A stretch of 64,000 nucleotides of DNA from Streptomyces flaveus (GCF_014647675.1 NZ_BMPQ01000027.1:6186-70185); one strand, 5' to 3'; numbered from the stretch's first letter, positions 17,320 through 26,002 are shown. Program-made: numbers and translations. Notes: generated by a model not told the origin, from the sequence alone.

Positions 17320-17650
17320 AAGTCGGACTCCCATGATGCCTGCCTGCCAAGATCGTCCGCCATGCGTCCGGGAGCGCGGTGTCGGCGGCACGTCTTCTCC
17401 ACAGGCGAACTCGTCGACGCCCAGTACCCGCGGTGCCTGCGGCAGCACGGCGGGAATCAGTTGCCCCAGCAGTGCGGTGCGTAGGCCGTGGAGCCACAGC
17501 TTTGCGCACAGACGCCGGCCCGGCCACTCACCGAGTTTCATCGCCGCCGCCCTCATCGCCGACCGTGCCGCCGGCGAGGAACGGCGGCGTGGCTCGGTCA
17601 GGCCCGAGACCCGTTCCACGAACGTCCGGCGCCGGCTCTGATTCGTCGTC
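17320..17650 (-). mobile_element. Relic of an ISL3-family transposase
   Basis: One reverse-strand frame encodes RRTFVERVSGLTE, then a helical arginine-rich region and VLPQAPRVLGVDEFACGED. ISL3 transposases have the same order: a TFxERVxGLTxR segment, a helical region, and then the first catalytic aspartate in RVLGVDEFA. After GVDEFA the frame loses similarity, consistent with a frameshift and deletion. The N-terminal zinc-binding region, the rest of the DDE domain and both inverted repeats are missing. It cannot be active. Confidence 0.6.
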
Positions 17651-17697
17651 CCTTAAACGGTCGAGTGATCCGCGCCGCGTCTGTGCAGGCCGCGGCC

Positions 17698-18363
17698 TCA
17701 CAGCAGGCCGAGGTCCCGGGCGCGGAGTGCCGCCTGGGTGCGGTCGCGCAGGGCGAGGCGGGTGAGGATGCGGGAGACGTGGTTCTTGACCGTGCCCTCG
17801 CTGAGGTACAGGCGTGCGGCGATCTCCCGGTTGGTGTGGCCGTGTGCCAGGAGTCGCAGGATGTCGGTCTCGCGGGGGCTCAGCGAGACGGCGGGAGGCG
17901 CGTCGGCGGGGGAGGGGGACGGCAGGGCGGCGGTGAGGTGGCGGGTGACGGAGGAGTCGAGCTGGGTGACGCCCGCGTGTGCCAGGCGTACCGCGTGGGC
18001 GAGTTCCTCGGCCGGCAGATCCTTGAGGAGATAGCCGTGGGCGCCCGCCCGCAGCGCCTGTACGACGTACTCCTCGTCGTCGAACGTCGTCAGCATCACC
18101 ACGCTGCACTCCGGCGCCCGGCCGCGCAGGACGGCGACCGCTTCGACCCCGTCCATCTCAGGCATCCGGACGTCCATGAGCACGACGTCCGGGCTCAGTT
18201 CCAGTGCCTTCGCCACGGCGTCCCGGCCGTCCACGGCTGTGCCGACGACGGCGATGCCCGGCCGGATGGAGAGCAGGGAGGCGATGCCGTCCCGGATGAG
18301 CCGCTGGTCGTCCACCACCAGCACCCGCACCGGCGGCGCCGGCTCCTGGCTGTCTGTGGTCAT
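17698..18363 (-). CDS. NarL/LuxR-family response regulator
   Basis: Protein of 221 residues. The receiver domain spans about residues 12-128 with VVDDQ, the phospho-acceptor in VVLMDVRMPEMDG, the conserved threonine in MLTTFDD and the lysine in LLKD. The LuxR helix-turn-helix (LSPRETDILRLLAHGHTNREIAARLYLSEGTVKNHV) fills about residues 155-205. The ATG overlaps the kinase stop by four bases (ATGA), making a coupled pair. The nearest plausible target is the membrane protein at 19753, transcribed divergently from the pair. Confidence 0.93.
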   Translation of the reverse strand: MTTDSQEPAPPVRVLVVDDQRLIRDGIASLLSIRPGIAVVGTAVDGRDAVAKALELSPDVVLMDVRMPEMDGVEAVAVLRGRAPECSVVMLTTFDDEEYVVQALRAGAHGYLLKDLPAEELAHAVRLAHAGVTQLDSSVTRHLTAALPSPSPADAPPAVSLSPRETDILRLLAHGHTNREIAARLYLSEGTVKNHVSRILTRLALRDRTQAALRARDLGLL

Positions 18364-19502
18364 CGTTCCCCCGTCTTCCCGCACGGAACGGTCACCGTCA
18401 GCCGGGTACCGGAGTCCGGGCCGCTGTCGATGTCCACGCTCCCCGCTACCAGGTGCACCCGCTCCCTCATCCCGAGCAGCCCGAACCCGGTGACGGTCGC
18501 GTCCGGTGCGAAGCCGCGGCCGTCGTCGGTCACTTCCAGCCGCGCGGCGTCCTCGTCCAGGCGGACGGCCACCGTCACCCGCGTGGCCCGCGCATGGCGG
18601 CGCGCGTTGGTCACGCCCTCCTGCGCGGCCCGGTACAGGGCGGTCAGCTCGGCCGTGCTGTAGCCGTCCTCGTCGCCGCTCACCTCGACGGTGACCTGCG
18701 GCGATGCCGCACCGCTGTGTGCCAGGCCGGCCAGCGAGGCCGCCAGCGTGGGGTGCGCCGCCTCGCCCCGCAGCGCGTGGACCGACTGCCGGACGTCTCC
18801 CAGCGCGAGTCTCACCGACCGCCTCGCCTCGGTCAGCGCCCTCTGAGCCGCGTCGGGGTCCAGGGCCCGGAAGTCCGAGGCCATCTCCAACTGCACGGAC
18901 ATCGCCGTGAGATGGTGCCCGAGACTGTCGTGGATGTCCCGGGCCAGCCGGTTGCGCTCGGCGGCGGCGGACAGCGCGGCGACTCGCGCGGCGTACTTCT
19001 CCACTTCGAGCCGGGCGCGCTGTTCGCCGACGGCCACGGCGGCCATCGAGATCGCCAGCACCAGGCCGACGGAGAGCATCAGCAGGTCGGACACGCGCTC
19101 CAGATCGCGATACCAGCCGGGTGCGGTCAGCACGTACGCGGTGAGCGGCCCGGCCAGGCACAGCGCGCCCAGCGCGAGCGCGGTCGTGCGGCCGAAGGCG
19201 AAGTAGGCGGTGAACGGCAGCAGCACGAACAGCACTTGGGACAGGCCCGAGGTGTCGAGAAACACCACAGCGCCGATCAGTCCGCACCGGGCCAGCAGCA
19301 GCGGCACCCGGGCCCCGGGCCGGCGGCGTCCGACCGCTTCCAGAGCGAACAGCGCCCCGATCGCGGCCACAAAACCCGACACCCGCCATGCCGCGGGCTC
19401 AGGGCCGTCGCCCAGGCCGGCCGCCGCGTAGTACAGACCGCCGACGAGCACCGCGCCGTACAGCAGCGGCGCTACCCACCGCACGGGCCCATACGCCGCC
19501 AT
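18360..19502 (-). CDS. Sensor histidine kinase (NarL/DesK class)
   Basis: Protein of about 380 residues. Five or six membrane helices occupy residues 10-150 with almost no extracellular domain, so it probably senses the membrane itself. A short coiled coil leads to the HisKA_3 box (RLARDIHDSLGHHLTAMSVQLE) with the phosphorylated histidine, then an HATPase_c domain with YRAAQEGVTNARRHA and DDGRGF and the G2 box GLLGMRER. A GTG at 19508 and an ATG at 19502 are both possible. AGGGGG sits better before the ATG. It is coupled to the downstream regulator. Confidence 0.9.
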   Translation of the reverse strand: MAAYGPVRWVAPLLYGAVLVGGLYYAAAGLGDGPEPAAWRVSGFVAAIGALFALEAVGRRRPGARVPLLLARCGLIGAVVFLDTSGLSQVLFVLLPFTAYFAFGRTTALALGALCLAGPLTAYVLTAPGWYRDLERVSDLLMLSVGLVLAISMAAVAVGEQRARLEVEKYAARVAALSAAAERNRLARDIHDSLGHHLTAMSVQLEMASDFRALDPDAAQRALTEARRSVRLALGDVRQSVHALRGEAAHPTLAASLAGLAHSGAASPQVTVEVSGDEDGYSTAELTALYRAAQEGVTNARRHARATRVTVAVRLDEDAARLEVTDDGRGFAPDATVTGFGLLGMRERVHLVAGSVDIDSGPDSGTRLTVTVPCGKTGER

Positions 19503-19752
19503 GCGCACCCCCTCGCCCCCTCACCCGCTGCCGCCAGGCTAGGCCGAACGCGACCGCCGAGGGACACCGGCGGGAAACTCCGGCCGGTTCGGGCCGATCG
19601 GCACATGCCGAACGGCACAACACGGCCCGGAAGACGGTGACTTCCGGCTGCCGACGGCCGACGTCCTGCACCTCCCGCCACCTGCTTGCCGCTCCCTACC
19701 GTGACGGCCCTGACCCACTGTCCGAGCCAGACCGAGCACCCGGAGCGGCCTC

Positions 19753-20367
19753 ATGTCCTCGTCCCTCACCTCATCGACATCGACGTTTCGTGCCGGCGCC
19801 CTGTGCGGGCTGCTGTCCGGCCTGCTGATCGCCCTGCCCGCGCTGGTCGAGGCGTTCACCGGGGAGACCTCTGCGACCAGCGTCCCCCTCGCCCTCTCCT
19901 CCGCGTTCGCCCTGCCGCTGCTCACCGCGCTGCACCGGCGGCAGGGCCCGGCCGGCGGGCGCCTCGCGGAGGTCGCCCACACCGTGAACCTCGTCGGGCT
20001 CGGCCTGTTCGGTGGTGCCGCGTTCGCCTCGAACCTGGTGCTGTTCTACTTCAACGACGACGTCATCGAGGAGACCCTGACCGGGCCCACGATCCCCGCA
20101 CTCATCGGCTCCGCAGCGGTCTTCGCCGTGGGCTGCGCCCTGTTCGGAGCAGCGATGATTCGGGCCCGCGTCCTGCCGAGGGTCCCGTCGTGGGGGTACG
20201 CCGTCGTCCTGCCACTGTTCGCGTTCCTGACCTCGCTGCCCGACTCCCTGCTCACCAGTGCGCTGCACGTCCTGGTCGGCGTCATCCTGATGTGGCTCTC
20301 GGCCGCGCTGTGGCGGACAGCTGGAGGTATCGAGCACGCTTCCGCCCCGAACCATGTGTCCGTCTGA
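19753..20367 (+). CDS. Multi-pass membrane protein divergent from a two-component system
   Basis: Protein of 204 residues with about six hydrophobic helices separated by short loops; I do not recognise the family. The start ATG has GGAG about seven bases upstream. Helix one follows the serine/threonine-rich tail at about residue 12. A small polar loop with NDDVIEETLTGP lies between helices three and four. It is transcribed divergently from the kinase/regulator pair across a 250-base gap, the usual position for the target of such a system, so it may be a membrane-stress effector or transporter component. Confidence 0.65.
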   Translation: MSSSLTSSTSTFRAGALCGLLSGLLIALPALVEAFTGETSATSVPLALSSAFALPLLTALHRRQGPAGGRLAEVAHTVNLVGLGLFGGAAFASNLVLFYFNDDVIEETLTGPTIPALIGSAAVFAVGCALFGAAMIRARVLPRVPSWGYAVVLPLFAFLTSLPDSLLTSALHVLVGVILMWLSAALWRTAGGIEHASAPNHVSV

Positions 20368-20946
20368 GCCGTCGTGCGAACCCCTCGCAGGTCAGAGCGG
20401 ATTTGCGGGTACGAACGAGCTGTCCTGGCGGGACAGTTCGTGTTCCCGTGGGGCGGCCCGGGACTGAGCAGGACCTTTGCTGAGCTGGGCCTTTGCGGTG
20501 TCGGCCGTGCCGTGCTTCCCGTCACTTCCCTCGTTTTCCCCCGAGTTCCCGGGCAAGTGTGCACTGATTGTGCACTGGGCGCGGTCAGGGCGGACACGGG
20601 ATGAGGCGGCCGGAGGATGACAGCGGGCCTCGTTCTGCCCGTCCACTCCATCTACCTCCACACCACCCACTGTCGCGGTTCCCCGACGCTATGCCGCAAC
20701 AGCCTCCATTGCTGACTTGGTGCTGACTACGCAGCGTTGAACTCCGGCCTTTGGGGCTGATCGGGCGGGGCTCAGTAGGCGACAGCCCTTGTCCATTGCA
20801 GGGCTGGTCCGGATATGGTCCGGATCTTGCTCACGGTGCCCTTCGGCAGACGCCAGCGGGATGAAGGAACTGGCTTCACCGCCGGATCGGCGCATCAACG
20901 AAGTGGGCCCCAGTACACCCTGCCGCCCCGGGGGCGAACCCGACAG
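20368..20946. other. 579-base interval with an AbfB scar and a short direct repeat
   Basis: No gene with credible start and codon bias is visible. The left end holds the AbfB C-terminal scar (20392-20430). A 9-base direct repeat GGTCCGGAT occurs twice in tandem near 20806-20825. A reverse-strand frame ending at 20689 (tail KSAMEAVAA) has no similarity that I can name. The mix of fragments suggests an old insertion or deletion point. Confidence 0.45.
20392..20430 (-). pseudogene. Second scar of an AbfB-domain C-terminus
   Basis: Thirteen reverse-strand codons encode RQDSSFVPANPL and a stop. The gene end at 63670 encodes RQDSSFVPVTPL, and the match continues past the stop (CTCTGACCTGC in both). 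The rest of the domain is absent. Confidence 0.5.
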
Positions 20947-21582
20947 TCAGCGACCGCGCTCGATCCACGCGTCGAGATGCGGCGCCTCGGCGCCGATCGT
21001 GGTGTCGTCCCCATGTCCGGTACGCACCGTGGTTTCGGGCGGCAGCGTCAGCAGACGGTCGCGGATTGAGCGGATGATCGTCGGGAAGTGCGAGTACGAA
21101 CGTCCCGTGGCCCCCGGCCCGCCCTGGAAGAGGGTGTCTCCGGTGAAAACCGTGGCCAGTTCCTCGGCGTAGAGACACACCGCGCCTTGAGTGTGCCCGG
21201 GGGTGTGCAGGACCGTCAGTTTCGTCCTGGCGACGGTGAGACGGCGGCCGTCCGAGAGGTAGCCGTCGGGATCCCGGTCGGGATGCGTGTGTTTCCACAA
21301 CAGACGGTCGTCCAGGTGCAGGAAGATCGGCGCACCGGTGCGGTCGGCCAGTGACGGCGCGGCGTCGATGTGGTCGTTGTGGGCGTGGGTGCACACGATG
21401 GCCGTAAGGCGACGGTCGCCGACCGCCTCGGCGATGGCGTCGGCGTCGTGGGCCGCGTCGATGACCAGTGCCTCGTGGTCGTCACCTACGATCCAGACGT
21501 TGTTCTCGACGTCCCATGTCCCGCCGTCCAGTGAGAAGATCCCGGCGGTGACGACCCGCTCGACGCGTACGGCTCCGCTCAC
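20947..21582 (-). CDS. MBL-fold hydrolase, probable S-formylmycothiol hydrolase partner
   Basis: Protein of 211 residues of the metallo-beta-lactamase fold. The metal-binding motif THAHNDHID is at about residue 73, a second histidine is in LHTPGHTQGA, the bridging aspartate is in VFTGDTLF, and the last histidine is in TGHGDDT. The GTG start overlaps the stop of the mycothiol formaldehyde dehydrogenase (GTGA), so the two are made together. In actinobacteria this pairing is common, and the hydrolase is thought to release formate from the thioester product. That role is inferred from context; glyoxalase-II-like activity is an alternative. Confidence 0.8.
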   Translation of the reverse strand: MSGAVRVERVVTAGIFSLDGGTWDVENNVWIVGDDHEALVIDAAHDADAIAEAVGDRRLTAIVCTHAHNDHIDAAPSLADRTGAPIFLHLDDRLLWKHTHPDRDPDGYLSDGRRLTVARTKLTVLHTPGHTQGAVCLYAEELATVFTGDTLFQGGPGATGRSYSHFPTIIRSIRDRLLTLPPETTVRTGHGDDTTIGAEAPHLDAWIERGR

Positions 21583-22667
21583 AGCATCACCACCGAGCGC
21601 AGGACGTCGCCGTGGTGCATCCGCTCGAAGGCTTTCTCCACATCGTCGAGTTGGATGGTCTCGGTGACGAATGCCTCCAGGTCCAGGCGGCCCTGCAGGT
21701 GCAGGTCGATGAGCATCGGGAAGTCGCGGGAGGGCAGGCAGTCGCCGTACCAGGAGGACTTCAGGGCGCCGCCGCGTCCGAAGACGTCCAGGAGGGGGAG
21801 TTCGAGCTTCATCTCCGGGGTGGGTACGCCGACGAGGACGACGGTGCCGGCGAGGTCGCGGGCGTAGAAGGCCTGCCGGTAGGTCTCCGGGCGGCCGACT
21901 GCCTCGATGACGACGTCCGCGCCGAAGCCGCCGGTCAGCTCGCGGATCGCCTCGACGGGGTCGGTCTGCTTGGAGTTGACGGTGTGGGTGGCGCCCATGG
22001 TGCGGGCTGTGGCCAGCTTGCGGTCGTCGATGTCGACGGCGATGATCTTCGCAGCCCCGGCCAGGTTCGCCCCGGCGATCGCCGCGTCCCCGACACCGCC
22101 GCAGCCGATCACCGCGACCGTGCCGCCCCGGCCGACGTTCCCGGTGTTGATCGCGGCACCGATCCCGGCCATCACGCCGCAGCCCAGCAGTCCGGCGACC
22201 TGCGGGGCGACCGACGGGTCGACCTTGGTGCACTGCCCGGCCGCGACCAGCGTCTTCTCCGCGAAGGCGCCGATACCGAGTGCCGGAGAGAGTTCCTGGC
22301 CGGTCGAGGCCAGGGCCATCTTCTGCGTGGCGTTGTGCGTGTTGAAGCAGTACCAGGGCCAGCCGCGCAGACAGGCCCGGCAATTCCCGCACACTGCTCG
22401 CCAGTTCAGGATGACGACGTCCCCGGGCTCGACGTCGGTGACCCCCTCGCCGACCGACTCCACCACGCCCGCCGCCTCGTGGCCCAGCAGGAACGGGAAG
22501 TCGTCGCTGATGCCGCCCTGTTTGTAGTGCAGATCGGTGTGACACACCCCGCATGCCTGCACCTGTACCACGGCCTCGCCCGGGCCCGGATCGGGCACCA
22601 CGATCGTCTCCACCCGCACCGGTTCGTCCTTGCCCGCCGCGATCACGCCGCGTACTTCTTGCGCCAT
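21579..22667 (-). CDS. mscR: S-(hydroxymethyl)mycothiol dehydrogenase
   Basis: Protein of 362 residues of the zinc-dependent class III alcohol dehydrogenase type, in the mycothiol-specific branch. It oxidises the formaldehyde-mycothiol adduct with NAD. Visible features are the catalytic zinc ligands in ACGVCHTDLHY (about residues 38-48) and GHEAAG, a structural zinc lobe with CGNCRACLRGWPWYC, the NTHNATQKM segment and the Rossmann motif GCGGVGDAA. It lies three bases after the 3-hydroxyacyl-CoA dehydrogenase and overlaps the hydrolase gene. Its presence marks the host as a mycothiol-making actinomycete and suggests that formaldehyde is produced by the local pathway. Confidence 0.88.
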   Translation of the reverse strand: MAQEVRGVIAAGKDEPVRVETIVVPDPGPGEAVVQVQACGVCHTDLHYKQGGISDDFPFLLGHEAAGVVESVGEGVTDVEPGDVVILNWRAVCGNCRACLRGWPWYCFNTHNATQKMALASTGQELSPALGIGAFAEKTLVAAGQCTKVDPSVAPQVAGLLGCGVMAGIGAAINTGNVGRGGTVAVIGCGGVGDAAIAGANLAGAAKIIAVDIDDRKLATARTMGATHTVNSKQTDPVEAIRELTGGFGADVVIEAVGRPETYRQAFYARDLAGTVVLVGVPTPEMKLELPLLDVFGRGGALKSSWYGDCLPSRDFPMLIDLHLQGRLDLEAFVTETIQLDDVEKAFERMHHGDVLRSVVML

Positions 22668-22670
22668 GGG

Positions 22671-23564
22671 TCAACTGCCTTTCTGGGATTCCGAGTAGTC
22701 GTGGAAGCCGCGCCCCGACTTCCGGCCGAGCAGTCCGGCCTCCACCATGCGCAACAGCAGCGGAGGTGCGGCGTGCAAGGGTTCCTTGAAGTCGGCGTAC
22801 ATGGCGTCGGCGATCGCCGCGAGGGTGTCCAGGCCGATCAGGTCGGCCAGGCTCAGCGGGCCCAGGGGGTGGGCGCAGCCGAGGACCATGCCCGTGTCGA
22901 TGTCCTCCGCGGAGGCGAAGCCGGACTCCAGCATCCGGATCGCGGAGAGCAAGTACGGCACCAGCAGGGCGTTCACCACGAAGCCCGCCCGGTCCTGGGA
23001 GCGGATCACCTGCTTGCCGAGCGTGCCGGTTACGAACCCCTCTGCCCGGGCCTGGGTTTGAGGGCTCGTCAGCAGGGACGGCACGATCTCCACGAGGCCG
23101 AGGACCGGGACCGGATTGAAGAAGTGCACCCCGATCACCTGGTGCGGGCGCGTGGTGGCCATGCCTAGTTTCATGATGGGCAGCGAGGAGGTGTTCGACA
23201 CGAGCAGCGCGTCCTCGCGTACGACGATGCGGTCGAGGGCGGCGAACAGGTCGAGCTTCACTGCCTCGTCCTCGGTCGCCGCCTCCACCACCAGGTCCCG
23301 GTCGGACAGGTCCACGAGGTCGGAGGTGACCCGCACCCTGTCTATCGCGGCGTCGCGCTCCTCACCGGTGAGCTTGCCGCGCCGTACGCCCCGGTCGAGC
23401 GAGGCGGCGATCCGGGACCGACCGGCCTTGGCCGCCTCCTCGTTCACCTCGTGCACCACGACGTCCAAGCCGGCCCGGGCGCAGACCTCGGCGATGCCCG
23501 CGCCCATCAGTCCACAGCCGACGACGCCGACCCGGCGCACGTCCGCGCCCGGCCCACCGCTCAC
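22671..23564 (-). CDS. 3-hydroxybutyryl-CoA dehydrogenase family protein
   Basis: Protein of 297 residues with an N-terminal NAD-binding fold (VGVVGCGLMGAGIAEVCARAG, from about residue 12) and the C-terminal 3-hydroxyacyl-CoA dehydrogenase domain. The catalytic histidine is in VIGVHFFNPVPV with the partner glutamate in LVEIVPS, and the conserved asparagine in FVVNALLVPYL. It oxidises 3-hydroxyacyl-CoA to 3-ketoacyl-CoA. The GTG start overlaps the acyl-CoA dehydrogenase stop (GTGA). It belongs to a four-gene operon that joins beta-oxidation to formaldehyde disposal. Confidence 0.9.
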   Translation of the reverse strand: MSGGPGADVRRVGVVGCGLMGAGIAEVCARAGLDVVVHEVNEEAAKAGRSRIAASLDRGVRRGKLTGEERDAAIDRVRVTSDLVDLSDRDLVVEAATEDEAVKLDLFAALDRIVVREDALLVSNTSSLPIMKLGMATTRPHQVIGVHFFNPVPVLGLVEIVPSLLTSPQTQARAEGFVTGTLGKQVIRSQDRAGFVVNALLVPYLLSAIRMLESGFASAEDIDTGMVLGCAHPLGPLSLADLIGLDTLAAIADAMYADFKEPLHAAPPLLLRMVEAGLLGRKSGRGFHDYSESQKGS

Positions 23565-24751
23565 CGGAAGGCCGCCTGCCCCGTCAGCGCCTGGCCGATC
23601 ATCAACGTGTGCATCTCGACGGTGCCCTCGTAGGTGAGGATCGACTCGAGGTTGTTGGCGTGCCGGATGACCGGGTACTCCAGCGAGATGCCGTTCGCGC
23701 CCATGATGGTGCGGGCCGTACGGCAGATCTCCAGCGCGCTGCGGGTGTTGTTGAGCTTGCCGAAGCTGACCTGCTCGGGGCGCAGTCCGCGGTCGTCCTT
23801 GGCGCGGCCGAGGTGGAAGGCGAGCAGCGTGCCCTTGGCCAGCTCGAGGGCCATGTCGGTCAGCTTGGCCTGCGTCAGCTGGAAGCCGCTGATCGGGCGG
23901 CCGAACTGCACTCGGTCGCCCGCGTAGGCGAGTGCCGCTCGGAACGACGAGCGGGCGGCGCCCATGGCGCCCCAGGCGATGCCGTACCGGGCCTCGTTGA
24001 GGCAGGACAGCGGGCCCTTCAGCCCCCGTACCTCCGGTAGCACGGCACTCCCGGGCAGCCGTACGGAGTCCAGGACCAGCTCGCTCGTCACCGACGCCCG
24101 CAGCGACATCTTGTGCTTGATCGCGGGGGCCGAGAAGCCAGGGGTGTCGGTGGGCACGACGAAACCGCGGACGCCGTCGTCGGTGCGGGCCCAGACCACC
24201 GCGACGTCGGCGACCGAGCCGTTGGTGATCCACATCTTGCGTCCGTCGAGTATCCAGTCGTCGCCGTCGCGGCGGGCGGCGGTGCGCATACTGCCGGGGT
24301 CGGAGCCGGAGTCGGGCTCGGTGAGTCCGAAGCAGCCGATGGCGGTGCCCGCGGCGAGCCGGGGCAGCCACTCCTCCTTCTGTTCCTCGGACCCGAACGC
24401 GTGAATCGCGTACATGGCCAGCGAACCCTGGACCGAGACGAGGGAACGCAGACCGGAGTCGGTCGCCTCCAGTTCGAGACAGGCAAGGCCGTAGTCGACC
24501 GCGCTCATACCAGCACAGCCGTAGCCCTCCAGGTGCATGCCCAGCAGGCCCAGCTCGCCGAGTTCCTTGGTGAGTCCACGGATGTCCTCGACCACGCCCT
24601 GCTCGAACCACTCGGCGATGTGCGGTTCCACGCGCCGGTCGCAGAAGGTGCGGACGGCGTCGCGCACGGCGCGCTCGTCCGGGGTCAGCAGGCTGTCGAT
24701 CTCCAGAAGGTCGAGGGGGTCGGCCGGTCGGCCGGAGTTCTGCGCGTGCAT
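23561..24751 (-). CDS. Acyl-CoA dehydrogenase, glutaryl-CoA dehydrogenase-like
   Basis: Protein of 396 residues of the flavin acyl-CoA dehydrogenase family. The N-terminal helical part, the FAD-binding middle (CFGLTEPDSGSDPGSM, WITNGSVADVAVVWA) and the C-terminal helices are all present. The catalytic glutamate sits in ESILTYEGT near residue 370, the position and motif seen in glutaryl-CoA dehydrogenases, which also decarboxylate. The ATG has GGAG five to six bases upstream. A pyrimidine-rich tract (coding strand) covers the leader just upstream. It is the first gene of the operon running to 20947. A substrate other than glutaryl-CoA cannot be excluded. Confidence 0.88.
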   Translation of the reverse strand: MHAQNSGRPADPLDLLEIDSLLTPDERAVRDAVRTFCDRRVEPHIAEWFEQGVVEDIRGLTKELGELGLLGMHLEGYGCAGMSAVDYGLACLELEATDSGLRSLVSVQGSLAMYAIHAFGSEEQKEEWLPRLAAGTAIGCFGLTEPDSGSDPGSMRTAARRDGDDWILDGRKMWITNGSVADVAVVWARTDDGVRGFVVPTDTPGFSAPAIKHKMSLRASVTSELVLDSVRLPGSAVLPEVRGLKGPLSCLNEARYGIAWGAMGAARSSFRAALAYAGDRVQFGRPISGFQLTQAKLTDMALELAKGTLLAFHLGRAKDDRGLRPEQVSFGKLNNTRSALEICRTARTIMGANGISLEYPVIRHANNLESILTYEGTVEMHTLMIGQALTGQAAFR

Positions 24752-24760
24752 CGGGGCTCC

Positions 24761-24836
24761 AAAGCGAAGAGAAGCGAGGAGAGGCGAGAGGAGAGCAGAG
24801 GAGAGGAGAGCAGAGGTGAAGGGGGATGGGGTTGGG
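24761..24836. repeat. Purine-rich tract of GAGGAGAG-type repeats
   Basis: About 75 bases on the forward strand are almost entirely purines, made of imperfect repeats of GAGGAGAGC and GAGAGGAG. On the transcribed strand of the downstream operon this is a C/T tract directly before the ribosome site of the acyl-CoA dehydrogenase gene. Confidence 0.8.
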
Positions 24837-24883
24837 GCCGCCGGTCCTGAGGGGGAGTTGGCCGACGGCCCCGGCCATGGGGA

Positions 24884-26002
24884 TCAGGACGTCGCCGTTG
24901 GGCTGATGATGAAGTTGCTGAAGCCGCCGTTGCGCTCCGCGATGCCGCTGATGGCCTCGTTGACCTGATCCAGCGGGATGACCTGGTGCTCCAGCGGGCT
25001 CAGGTCGAGCAAGCCCGCCTCCACCATGTCGGCCATGGTCTGGCCCTCGCCGGAGGTGAACCAGGCCGATCCGATGAGCCGCAGCTGCTGGTCCATCATG
25101 CGGTGGATGTCAATCGGCAGGTCACCGGCGACGGCGCCGATGTTCACCGCGATGCCGCCGCGCGCCATGGCCCGCATGCCGGCCAGGAACGTCTCGTGCG
25201 GGGCGCCCGGGCCGAGGGCGTCGATGTAGATGTCGACGCCGTAGTTGTCGGTCTCCTGGTGGATCCAGTCGTCCAGCGGGCCGTCGTTGAGGGAGTGCAG
25301 TCGCAGTCGGCCGCCGCCCAGTTTGTCGACCTGGTCGAGCAGGCCCTGGTCGCGGCCGGTGCCGTACACCTCGGTCAGGCCCATGGCGGGCGCGAGCAGG
25401 GCGGCGCCGATGCCGAGGGTGCCGCTGATGCCGTTGACCAGGATCGACTTGCCCGGACCGGCGCCGGCCTTGCGGAGGGCGGAGTACATGGTGCCGAGGT
25501 AGCCGAAGCGGGCGGCGGCCTCGAAGGACAGGTTGTCGGGGAGCTTCACCAGGGAGTAGGCCGGGGCGATCATGTACTCGGCGAGGCCGCCCTGGTAGCG
25601 GTTGAGGAGGTCGATCGCGGTGGGGGAGAAACCGAAGTACCCGGCGAAGGCGTAACTGGCGCAGTTGATCGAGTCGTTGTTGCGGCAGGACCGACAAGCC
25701 CCGCAGCTGCGGCCCGGGTTGACGTACACCCGGTCGCCGACCTCCCAGCCCTGGACGCCCTCGCCGACCGCCTCGACCACACCGGCCGGGTCGAGCCCGA
25801 AGATCGCCGGGAGCGTGGGCAGGGGGCTGTGCGGGAACCAAGTGGTCCACATGTTCAGGATGTTGGCGAGGTTCGGGACGATGTTGACGGCGTGCACGGC
25901 CACCCGGACGTCGCCGGGACCCGGCTCGGGAACGGGGAGTTCCTCGATCAGCATGGGCTCGCCGACTTGGTGCATTCGCGCGGCTCGCATGGTCGCACTC
26001 AT
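24884..26002 (-). CDS. Alcohol dehydrogenase-like MDR protein lacking catalytic zinc ligands
   Basis: Protein of 372 residues from the ATG at 26002, with GAAGGAG five bases upstream. It has the medium-chain dehydrogenase fold with an intact structural zinc lobe (CGACRSCRNNDSINC, about residues 99-113) and a nucleotide-binding domain (NGISGTLGIGAALLA). The usual catalytic motif CGxCxTD is replaced by VNIVPNLAN and the usual GHE by GLD, so the catalytic zinc site appears to be lost. It may act as a zinc-independent reductase or on an unusual substrate. It stands alone between two catabolic operons and may be cotranscribed with the genes downstream. Confidence 0.78.
   Translation of the reverse strand: MSATMRAARMHQVGEPMLIEELPVPEPGPGDVRVAVHAVNIVPNLANILNMWTTWFPHSPLPTLPAIFGLDPAGVVEAVGEGVQGWEVGDRVYVNPGRSCGACRSCRNNDSINCASYAFAGYFGFSPTAIDLLNRYQGGLAEYMIAPAYSLVKLPDNLSFEAAARFGYLGTMYSALRKAGAGPGKSILVNGISGTLGIGAALLAPAMGLTEVYGTGRDQGLLDQVDKLGGGRLRLHSLNDGPLDDWIHQETDNYGVDIYIDALGPGAPHETFLAGMRAMARGGIAVNIGAVAGDLPIDIHRMMDQQLRLIGSAWFTSGEGQTMADMVEAGLLDLSPLEHQVIPLDQVNEAISGIAERNGGFSNFIISPTATS

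Noticed and set aside
20689..20898. Possible integrase tail or attachment site
   Set aside because: The reverse-strand frame has a protein-like end (KSAMEAVAA), but I could not match it to an integrase or find paired att repeats.
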